Shown: one piece after another, positions 57,937-64,000 of the stretch
How the letters are laid out: each line of letters starts with the position of its first letter
Numbering within the stretch: position 1 is the stretch's first letter
NCBI GenBank assembly: GCA_964598765.1
Contig: CAZRCZ010000001.1
Coordinates: 310,001 to 374,000 of the forward strand
Length of the DNA: 64,000 nt
Direction of reading: 5' to 3'
DNA from: CAZRCZ01 sp964598765
Lineage (GTDB): Bacteria; Sumerlaeota; Sumerlaeia; MVZB01; JAJFLK01
The notes under the pieces: generated by a model
What the model saw: only the letters and a program-made list of their open reading frames with translations
Told to the model about the DNA's origin: nothing
Databases searched by the model: none
Translations under genes and position numbers: made by a program

Positions 57937-59373
57937 TTACTTCACTCGCGGCTCCATTTGAAACGCCCTCGCGCGAAACAAAAATTCCACGATGTTCCCC
58001 TCGTGCGGTTGCATCCAGTCGAGTTTGATCGTCGGGATCGGACCGAGGTTGAGACGGTCAATGTGAACGGCATCGGTCAATTCGCGCCGAAACTTCGCAT
58101 CAGCGGTGATCGCAGAGCAAACCAGCGTCGGTCCCATTGCTTCAATCATCTTCTCTTGCGGGCATTGAACGATCGAGACAAACGGAAACATATATTCTTT
58201 CTTGGCGATGGAGGCTTCGGGCGAATCGCAATGAGCGACGACGGGGCGCAGATACGCGCATCGTTCTTGCTCCACGAGGCGCGGACCGAATTTTTCCGTC
58301 GAGTGCTCGACGCCGTTCTCTCTCAAATCGGCGTCAATCATCTTCCAAACCGCCTGCGCCTGTCCCGGAACGGTGAACGCGGCGAGTCCCGCGGCCGGGT
58401 CTTCGGGGGGCTTGACGTCAACCGGTCCGAGCCGCTCGGCGAGCGCGCTGGCGATTTCGCGCGTGTGGCGCGACGCCCAAACGCCCGAACAATTGATGCA
58501 CCCGCGCCCGCTGTTCAGATAAACGCTGCCGGCCATCACGTCGAGGTATTTTTCCCAATGATCCGCGGCATCGTCGCCAAGGATGATCTTGCTGAAGCCG
58601 GGCCCATGCGCCTGAACGCGGGGATTGCCCTTATACATTTCCACCGTTTGCGATCCGCCGAAAATCAAGCTTCGGTCGCACGCAGACAGCACCGCCGCGC
58701 CGACCTCGCCGCCGCCGGGATAAATCGAAATCGCCTCGCGCGGAATCCCCGCCTCAAAAAACGCCGATGCCATCCGATAGGGGGTCCACGGCTCCTGCGG
58801 TCCCGGTTTCAGGACCAATCCGACCTGCATTGGAATAATCGGAAGCCAGAGCGTATGCACTCCGGGGGAATTGGAAGGGAGGACGAGGCCGACGACGGGC
58901 GATTGCGCCTGAAAGCTGACGATGACTTCTCCCGCCGAGCGTTTTTCGACGCCGTAGCCCCGGCTCAAAACCTCAAGCTCAAGCCCGCGCGTCAAGGCGT
59001 CCAACATCTCCCCCATGCGCGAGAGAACAAAATGATTCTTCTGCATGTTTGCCTTGCACATGTGCTCAGGAAGCCCCGTCGAGGCCGATTGGGCGTGGGC
59101 GAATTCGTCGGGAGTTTGAGTTCCGTCGCCGAGGGGTAGCGTCGCACTGAAATAGAGGTCCGCCGCCTTCTTCACGCGGGCGATCAATTCGGCGCAGGGG
59201 ATTTCGCGCAGGGCGTCGCGCGCCGCTTGCGCCTTGCGCATGTCGCGCTGGACGATCCCGCCGTTGGCTTGACTCACCTTGGCGATCGGCTCGCCGGTGA
59301 TGAAATGCGCGACGGTGTCGGTTTCGAGGGATTGATACGGTTTGCCCCATCGCAGGGCGGGGATATTGAGCAT
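57937..59373 (-). CDS. Aldehyde dehydrogenase family protein lacking the usual Glu
   Basis: 478 residues. ALDH fold with NAD-site region [19 protein letters not shown] and [14 protein letters not shown], the FGGSQTV turn, and the nucleophile Cys in [13 protein letters not shown] (about residue 290). Where ordinary ALDHs have the general-base ELGG, this protein reads [14 protein letters not shown] (about 254), without the Glu. Loss of that residue is typical of CoA-acylating aldehyde dehydrogenases and acyl-CoA reductases, so an acylating reaction is possible. Confidence 0.85.
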   Translation of the reverse strand: MLNIPALRWGKPYQSLETDTVAHFITGEPIAKVSQANGGIVQRDMRKAQAARDALREIPCAELIARVKKAADLYFSATLPLGDGTQTPDEFAHAQSASTGLPEHMCKANMQKNHFVLSRMGEMLDALTRGLELEVLSRGYGVEKRSAGEVIVSFQAQSPVVGLVLPSNSPGVHTLWLPIIPMQVGLVLKPGPQEPWTPYRMASAFFEAGIPREAISIYPGGGEVGAAVLSACDRSLIFGGSQTVEMYKGNPRVQAHGPGFSKIILGDDAADHWEKYLDVMAGSVYLNSGRGCINCSGVWASRHTREIASALAERLGPVDVKPPEDPAAGLAAFTVPGQAQAVWKMIDADLRENGVEHSTEKFGPRLVEQERCAYLRPVVAHCDSPEASIAKKEYMFPFVSIVQCPQEKMIEAMGPTLVCSAITADAKFRRELTDAVHIDRLNLGPIPTIKLDWMQPHEGNIVEFLFRARAFQMEPRVK

Positions 59374-59614
59374 CGAAGCTTCCTTCCAAATACGGAATCG
59401 CCAGAATCACCCGCAAATTAGCACGGTTGGGAATTGGATGAGAAGATTTATTGACGGCGACCCTCGGATTGGGGATGATAGTGGGCTTGGCGGGAGGGGG
59501 GAAGAGTTCAAGGTCGCGTCCTACTTAGGCGACGGCTTGAATGCTTCCGCCCGAAATTTCATCTCGCGCATGGCAAGAAGACCGGGGCGCGACCCGGCAA
59601 AGGGAGGAAACTTT

Positions 59615-59848
59615 GTGAGTTTGGTCCACGTTGACTCAGACGAACCGATTGACCGGGCGTTGAGGCGATTCAAGAAGGAATGTCAAAAATCGGGTATTCT
59701 GGCGGAATTACGCCGCCGGGAGTATTACGAAAAGCCGAGCGTCCGCAAAAAACGGAAGATGGAAGCCGCCCGCCGAAAACTCCGTCGGCGGCTGATGAAG
59801 ATTCAACGCAAATTCGACGAAACTCCCCAACCCGGACGCCGACGCTAA
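59615..59848 (+). CDS. rpsU: Ribosomal protein bS21
   Basis: 77 residues from the GTG at 59615, chosen because GGGAGGA stands 6 bases upstream and because bS21 begins just before this [20 protein letters not shown] segment; a longer frame upstream has no S21 homology. Typical features: [20 protein letters not shown] and a basic C-terminal helix. It sits on the 30S platform near the anti-Shine-Dalgarno region. A terminator follows, so it is probably its own transcript. Confidence 0.9.
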   Translation: MSLVHVDSDEPIDRALRRFKKECQKSGILAELRRREYYEKPSVRKKRKMEAARRKLRRRLMKIQRKFDETPQPGRRR

Positions 59849-59871
59849 ACGGCGAGCCGGACCGACTTCAA

Positions 59872-59903
59872 AGCGCCGCGCGGATTTCCGCCGGCGCTTT
59901 TTT
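59872..59903 (+). terminator. Rho-independent terminator after rpsU
   Basis: AGCGCCG (59872-59878) pairs with CGGCGCT (59892-59898), with inner GCGGA/TCCGC pairing, followed by TTTTTT. It lies 23 bases past the rpsU stop. Confidence 0.85.
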
Positions 59904-59934
59904 CATTTTTGGCCTCCGATTTGGGGCAATCTGA

Positions 59935-60588
59935 ATGAACGACCTCAATCCGACTTCCGATGAGCCTCCCTCGCTCGGTCGAACCGTTTCCTGTTTTATT
60001 CTTTCCGGTGGGTCTGCCCGCCGGGCCGAAGGGAAGAACAAGTCATTCCTGATCGCCGAGGGAGAACCGATTCTCGACCAACAAATTCACCGTCTCCGTC
60101 CCTCCTTCCACGATGGAATCTTCATTCTCACCGACCGCTCCGCCGATTTTGAAGGCTACAATCTGATTTGCATGGCCGATCCTCCTCTGCCCGGATTGGG
60201 CGATTTGCGTTGCGGCATGAGGGGACTTTACTCGGCTCTGTCGCTTTCCCCCACTCCTTGGGTTTTCGTTCTGGCGTGCGATATGCCGTTCCCTGACATG
60301 GAGATCGCTCAATCGCTCATCCAAGGTTTGAGCTTCCAAGCGCGCGAGATGCCGACTCAGTTTCGCGGAATTTGTCTTCGCGGAGCCAAAGGTCCCGAGC
60401 CGTTTCATGCGATTTATCACCAAAGCCTCGCCGAAGATTTGCGCCTCCGCTTGACCGCGTCCGGCGATTTATCGCTCCAGAACTGGATCCGATCCGAACC
60501 GCGCATCCTCCTTACTTCCGGCAAGGAAAATGGAACGAAGAACGCGGCGATCTCGCGTTGTCTTCAGAATTTCAATCAATCATTGTAG
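59935..60588 (+). CDS. mobA: Molybdenum cofactor guanylyltransferase
   Basis: 217 residues. The nucleotide-binding motif reads SCFILSGGSARRAEGKNKSFL (a variant of LAGGxSxRMGxxK), followed by DQQIHRLRP, and the metal-site strand VFVLACDMPF, with AIYHQSLAEDLRLRL near the end. MobA joins GMP to molybdopterin to give MGD for bis-MGD enzymes. The first glycine motif deviates (R-R-A-E-G instead of R-M-G), so activity is likely but not certain. Confidence 0.85.
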   Translation: MNDLNPTSDEPPSLGRTVSCFILSGGSARRAEGKNKSFLIAEGEPILDQQIHRLRPSFHDGIFILTDRSADFEGYNLICMADPPLPGLGDLRCGMRGLYSALSLSPTPWVFVLACDMPFPDMEIAQSLIQGLSFQAREMPTQFRGICLRGAKGPEPFHAIYHQSLAEDLRLRLTASGDLSLQNWIRSEPRILLTSGKENGTKNAAISRCLQNFNQSL

Positions 60589-60609
60589 GGGCGACCCGCA
60601 GGGTCGCCC
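60589..60609. repeat. 9-bp hairpin between mobA and kup
   Basis: GGGCGACCC and GGGTCGCCC with loop GCA, a perfect stem. It starts one base past the mobA stop and ends 6 bases before the convergent kup stop. It has no T-run on either side. It may be a REP-like unit or act as a bidirectional end. Confidence 0.7.
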
Positions 60610-60615
60610 AAGAAG

Positions 60616-62601
60616 CTACGCTTTCGCCTCATTCATCACGGCGGGAATCACGTCAAGCTGGACCGTTTCGGTCGTCAGGCGTCCGTCATCGGTGAGGCCG
60701 AAATAGACGGCGGCTGAGGGGACATTGGCGAGCATTCGCCGGAAAAATTTGAGCCGCAAACGATCCAGACCGGACAAACCGACGAGCGAGATATTTTCGG
60801 TTCCCACCAAAATGGACCACTGTCGCAGGGGAATCTGAATTTTCAATATTCCGGAATCGTTCAACTCGCGCAACGCGACATTCAAATTTGGAGATTCCAT
60901 GTAACCATACATCGCTTGAACGGTGTAAAGCGTCCCCAGTTCGCTGTCCTGAAGCGTCAGGACCAAATACCGCTCCTCGGGTTTATGGATGTTCATGTAT
61001 GGCGAACGATGGGAGATGACCGTCACCATGACGAGGTGGCGATAGACGACGCCTTTCAAATGCCCCAATCTGCTTTCCAACGGAGGCGGAACCAAATCTG
61101 TCTCGGCCGAAACAGGGCGCGACGACAGGACGACCAGAGGCGTCTCGATGTGTCCCATCGCCGGATCGGCCTTCATTCGGGCCAATTCCCCCATGGTCAT
61201 TTTTCCCTTGGCCTGATACCGCTCCGCGACCAGTTTGCGTCCCCATTCCCACGTCTGCATCGTCACGAAAAAGCTGACCGCGATCAGGACGGGAACGTAG
61301 CCCCCTTGGAGGAATTTTAGGGCGTTGGCGCTGAAGAAAGTCAAATCCACCGCGATCAGCGCGGCGCAAGCCGGCCCGATGATCCATCCCTTCCATTTCC
61401 AGTGGTATCGCGCCACGACGTAAAAGGCCGCCGTCGTGATTGCCATCGTTCCGGTGACGGCGATTCCATAGGCCGAAGCCAGCGCGTCGGACGTGCGGAA
61501 CCCGACGACCAGCGTGACGCATCCCGCGAAGAGCGCCCAATTGATCCAAGGAATGAAAATTTGTCCCTCGACGTTGGGGTTGGTGTGAACGATCCGGAGT
61601 CGGGGGAAAACTCCGAGCGCGATGGCTTGCTGAGTGAGCGAAAATGCGCCGGAAATCAAAGCCTGCGACGCGATGATCGTCGCCGCCGTCGCCAAGGCGA
61701 TCATCGGATAAATCGCCCAGCCGGGAACCAGCGAATAGAAAAGATTGTCGTTCGGAATCTCTCCGGGAGAGAGCAGGCGCGCTCCTTGGCCGAAGTAATT
61801 GATAATCAGGCACGGCAAAACGATGGTCAGCCACGAAAGCCGGATCGCGCGCGGCCCGAAATGCCCCATGTCGGCGTAAAGCGCCTCGGCCCCCGTCACG
61901 CAAAGCACGACGGCTCCAAGAATCGGAAGCGACCGCCCGTCCTGACGGATCAAAAATTCCAATCCGCAAAGAGGATTTAGTCCTCCCAAGACGACCGGAT
62001 GCCTCCAAATCCAAGGCAATCCGATCAAGGCGTTGCACACGAGCCAGACGATGACAATCGGTCCGAACAATCCGCCGATTTTGTGCGTCCCGCTCGATTG
62101 AAAAAGAAAGAGAACCGTCAGAATCGCGATGGTTAACGGAACGACGGCGACTTGGAGCGCGGGGGCGGTCACTTCCAATCCCTCGACCGCCGAAAGGACG
62201 GAGATGGCGGGCGTAATGACGCCGTCGCCGTAGAGCAACGCCGCGCCGAGCAAAATTGCGATCCCCGCGCCGAGAAAAATTTGCCTCGGGATCGAGGAGC
62301 GTTTCATGCGGATCAAGGCCAGCAGGGCGAAGATGCCCCCTTCCCCCTCGTTGTCCGCGCGCATGATGAGAAGGACGTATTTGATCGTGACCACGACGAT
62401 CAAACTCCAAAAGAAAAGCGACAACGCGCCTTGAACGTTCTCCGTTGTCCGTTCGAGCTGGAAGCGCGAACCGAAAAACGTCGCCTTCATAGCGTAAAGC
62501 ACCGAGGTCCCGATGTCGCCATACACGACGCCCAATGCGCCGAGCATTAAACCCCAAAGGGCCTGCGGCTTGCGTTCGTGCGGCATGGATGGATGGGACA
62601 T
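60616..62601 (-). CDS. kup: Low-affinity potassium uptake protein Kup
   Basis: 661 residues from ATG 62601. The Kup N-terminus is unmistakable: LGALGVVYGDIGTSVLYAMKATF, then RADNEGEGGIFALLALI, LLYGDGVITPAISVLSAVEGLEV and GAEALYADMGHFG. Twelve hydrophobic helices are followed by a C-terminal cytosolic domain (about residues 470-661) with the usual GTENISLVGLS. It is a proton-coupled K+ importer of the inner membrane. Confidence 0.95.
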   Translation of the reverse strand: MSHPSMPHERKPQALWGLMLGALGVVYGDIGTSVLYAMKATFFGSRFQLERTTENVQGALSLFFWSLIVVVTIKYVLLIMRADNEGEGGIFALLALIRMKRSSIPRQIFLGAGIAILLGAALLYGDGVITPAISVLSAVEGLEVTAPALQVAVVPLTIAILTVLFLFQSSGTHKIGGLFGPIVIVWLVCNALIGLPWIWRHPVVLGGLNPLCGLEFLIRQDGRSLPILGAVVLCVTGAEALYADMGHFGPRAIRLSWLTIVLPCLIINYFGQGARLLSPGEIPNDNLFYSLVPGWAIYPMIALATAATIIASQALISGAFSLTQQAIALGVFPRLRIVHTNPNVEGQIFIPWINWALFAGCVTLVVGFRTSDALASAYGIAVTGTMAITTAAFYVVARYHWKWKGWIIGPACAALIAVDLTFFSANALKFLQGGYVPVLIAVSFFVTMQTWEWGRKLVAERYQAKGKMTMGELARMKADPAMGHIETPLVVLSSRPVSAETDLVPPPLESRLGHLKGVVYRHLVMVTVISHRSPYMNIHKPEERYLVLTLQDSELGTLYTVQAMYGYMESPNLNVALRELNDSGILKIQIPLRQWSILVGTENISLVGLSGLDRLRLKFFRRMLANVPSAAVYFGLTDDGRLTTETVQLDVIPAVMNEAKA

Positions 62602-62811
62602 GGGGAATCGGTCTCCGCTCAAAGGAGAGAGGAAGGCACATTACCATTCTAGGAACGGATGTGAAAGTGAGATGTCTTAAATATTAAATCTGCAAGGACC
62701 ACTGTCGGCGCGATGCTGGTGCCGACCGTTCATCTTGTCATGGAGTCGCTACCGGTTTTGGTCATGATCAATCCGTGCTTCTCCGCGTGCAACTGTGTCC
62801 AAATTTCCAAC

Positions 62812-63252
62812 CTAAGCCTTGGAATTCAAAATCTCGACAACCCTTACCGTAAAATTCAAATCTTCTCCCGCCATCGGATGGTTGGCGTCCAGAACGATCC
62901 GGTCCTTGCCGACGTGCGCGATGATGACAGGCATGAACGCGCCGTTGAGCAGGCGGATTTGAAAGCGTTGCCCGACTTCGACCGGAAGCCCTTCGGGAAT
63001 TTCATGCGGCTCGGCGGCGAGAATCCACTCCTGCCGATGCGGACCGAACGCCTGATCGGAGGAAATCTTGAATTTCTTGGATTGCCCCTTCGCCATGCCG
63101 ACGATGGCGTGTTCGAATGCCGGAAGAAATTTTCCCTGACCGAGCGTGAACTGCAACGGCTCACGCCCTTCGGTGCTGTCGAAGACCGCGCCGTCGTTCA
63201 GCGTCCCCATGTAGTGAATCTTGACGGTGTCGCCCTGTTTGACTTGCGCCAT
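62812..63252 (-). CDS. FKBP-type peptidyl-prolyl isomerase, SlyD-like
   Basis: 146 residues from ATG 63252. The FKBP domain begins VKQGDTVKIHYMGTLNDGAVFDST, contains an inserted-in-flap domain (AFGPHRQEWILAAEPHEIPEGLPVEVGQRFQIRL) as in SlyD, and returns to the FKBP fold with DANHPMAGEDLNFTVRVVEI. There is no signal peptide and no His-rich metal tail, so a cytoplasmic chaperone-isomerase closer to FkpB/SlpA. The spacer 62602-62811 shows no gene. Confidence 0.9.
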   Translation of the reverse strand: MAQVKQGDTVKIHYMGTLNDGAVFDSTEGREPLQFTLGQGKFLPAFEHAIVGMAKGQSKKFKISSDQAFGPHRQEWILAAEPHEIPEGLPVEVGQRFQIRLLNGAFMPVIIAHVGKDRIVLDANHPMAGEDLNFTVRVVEILNSKA

Positions 63253-63420
63253 GGTGTCGGTATCGTGTCCTCGTCCGCCGTTTATGGCGGAATCTTTAAC
63301 TGAACCGCATTCGCGGTTCAAACCCAACCCCAAATCCTAACCATGAGGCAAACCCCTTTTCCAGAGGATATTTTACGCGGAACGTTGATTTGATTTTTTG
63401 CCACCCTCTTCCCATCATTG

Positions 63421-63511
63421 CTCCTACTCTTACTCATTCTCCTTCTCCTGAGAAAAGCATAAACCGCAAGGTGTTGAGAATGAGGAGGAGTAGGAGTATG
63501 AGAATGAGAAC
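63421..63511. repeat. Inverted purine/pyrimidine hexamer arrays
   Basis: A pyrimidine array built on CTCCTACTCTTACTCATTCT (63421-63454) is followed by a purine array of GAGAATGAGGAGGAGTAGGA and relatives (63476-63511), an inverted copy around 25 bases. It stops 4 bases before the ATG of the M28 peptidase and may affect its translation. The wording recalls the array at 49166-49217. Confidence 0.6.
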
Positions 63512-63514
63512 GAT

Positions 63515-64000
63515 ATGGAACCAACCAACACCGACAAGCGATTTTCATTACGCGACCTTCTCGCTTTCGTGCCGATTCTCGTCTTGGCGCTCTGCGCGGC
63601 GTTCGCGTTAATGCGGATCACGCCCCCCAAACCGAAACCCGCCGACGCGCCCGCCTCGGAATTTTCCGCTGAGCGTGCGCTGATCCATCTGCACCAGATC
63701 GCCAAAGCGCCGCATCCCTCCGGCTCCGAGGAACACCGCCGCGTCCGGGAATACGTCATCGGCGAATTAAAAAAATTGGGTCTGGAGCCGGAAATCCAAC
63801 AATCGGTTTCGGACGAGAAATCAGGCGGCCATTCCGCCCCCGGCATGACGTTCACCAACATCATGGCGCGATGGAAGGGAACGGACAATTCCCGCGCTCT
63901 CTTGATCGCCTGTCACTACGACAGCGTGGCGATGGGACCCGGCGCGAGCGACGACGGAGCGGGCGTCGTGGCGGTTCTGGAAACGATCCGCGCCTTAAAA
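63515..64000 (+). CDS. M28 family metallopeptidase, N-terminal part (runs off the window)
   Basis: At least 162 residues from ATG 63515; the window ends inside the gene. A membrane-anchor or signal helix (LLAFVPILVLALCAAFAL) is followed by the M28 start SAERALIHLHQIAKAPHPSGSEE and the metal-binding segment LLIACHYDSVAMGPGASDDGAGV, holding the first His and the bridging Asp. The family includes aminopeptidases and ER-type Fxna peptidases; this one should act outside the cytoplasm. Confidence 0.88.
   Translation, partial: MEPTNTDKRFSLRDLLAFVPILVLALCAAFALMRITPPKPKPADAPASEFSAERALIHLHQIAKAPHPSGSEEHRRVREYVIGELKKLGLEPEIQQSVSDEKSGGHSAPGMTFTNIMARWKGTDNSRALLIACHYDSVAMGPGASDDGAGVVAVLETIRALK

Noticed and set aside
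57712..59139. A 475-codon plus-strand open frame opposite the aldehyde dehydrogenase
   Set aside because: Shadow frame; the opposite strand carries the ALDH motifs.
60983..62647. A 554-codon minus-strand frame overlapping kup
   Set aside because: Arginine-rich out-of-frame translation of kup, no motifs.
63430..63888. A 152-codon minus-strand frame with a Ser/Tyr/Phe-rich tail
   Set aside because: The tail is the translated hexamer array and the rest is antisense to the M28 peptidase.

Overview
The window is about 57-60% GC and reads as the chromosome of a Gram-negative bacterium: it has LPS-core genes (a WaaE-like transferase and waaF), lipoproteins, several twin-arginine (Tat) leader proteins and periplasmic redox proteins. 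A lone DUF1501 protein, a secreted Gfo/Idh/MocA oxidoreductase and large numbers of hairpin repeats between and inside genes recall uncultivated lineages near Planctomycetota, Verrucomicrobiota, Sumerlaeota or Hydrogenedentota. I cannot place it further from this sequence, and no rRNA is present.

Layout. 0-9.4 kb: a small repeat-flanked gene, a DUF1501 protein, pirin, LPS-core glycosyltransferases, an AT-rich membrane gene of foreign appearance, a GT4 transferase, hpt and a lipoprotein. 9.5-12.7 kb: a pentahaem cytochrome c, a Tat-exported DUF362 protein and a three-fold metal-binding repeat protein. 12.7-15.9 kb: a DUF3179 protein, a ClC channel with CBS domains and tRNA-Val(CAC). 16-36 kb, minus strand: the main feature of the window, a nine-gene run of a PUFA-synthase-like PfaA and PfaC, OleA-OleB-OleC-OleD, a Sfp-type phosphopantetheinyl transferase, an antiquitin-like aldehyde dehydrogenase and an aminotransferase. 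Most junctions after oleA are 3-4 bp overlaps or gaps. 36-46.8 kb: lon, a YfhO-like membrane protein, DUF202, dsbD, DUF1287, a UbiA-family prenyltransferase and a glycosyltransferase. 47-53.3 kb: a sigma-70 factor, an SDR, fmt, dnaB and a CitE-like lyase. 53.5-54.8 kb: a small island of transposase, restriction-gene remnant, vsr and orphan hicB. 54.9-64 kb: apbE, Gfo/Idh/MocA, an aldehyde dehydrogenase, rpsU, mobA, kup, an FKBP and the start of an M28 peptidase.

How the central cluster could work (inference). The PPTase would load the two ACPs of PfaA. PfaA (KS-AT-ACP-ACP-KR-DH) and PfaC (KS-CLF-FabA-like DH pair) would build a polyunsaturated acyl chain. OleA would condense two acyl chains head to head, OleD reduce the product, OleC close a beta-lactone and OleB decarboxylate it to a long-chain olefin. 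In Shewanella the same two systems meet metabolically to make a C31 polyene hydrocarbon but are encoded apart; here they appear to be one transcription unit. No enoyl reductase (PfaD) or PfaB is in the window, so the degree of unsaturation of the product is open.

The second theme is repeats. Palindromic elements occur between genes and, in frame, inside coding sequence: four inside pfaA/pfaC and one inside the YfhO gene. Two of these share one architecture and are 48 and 51 bp long, much like Rickettsia palindromic elements. A three-hairpin element occurs in opposite orientations at 50.3 and 53.5 kb, the second copy directly upstream of an IS200-type transposase.
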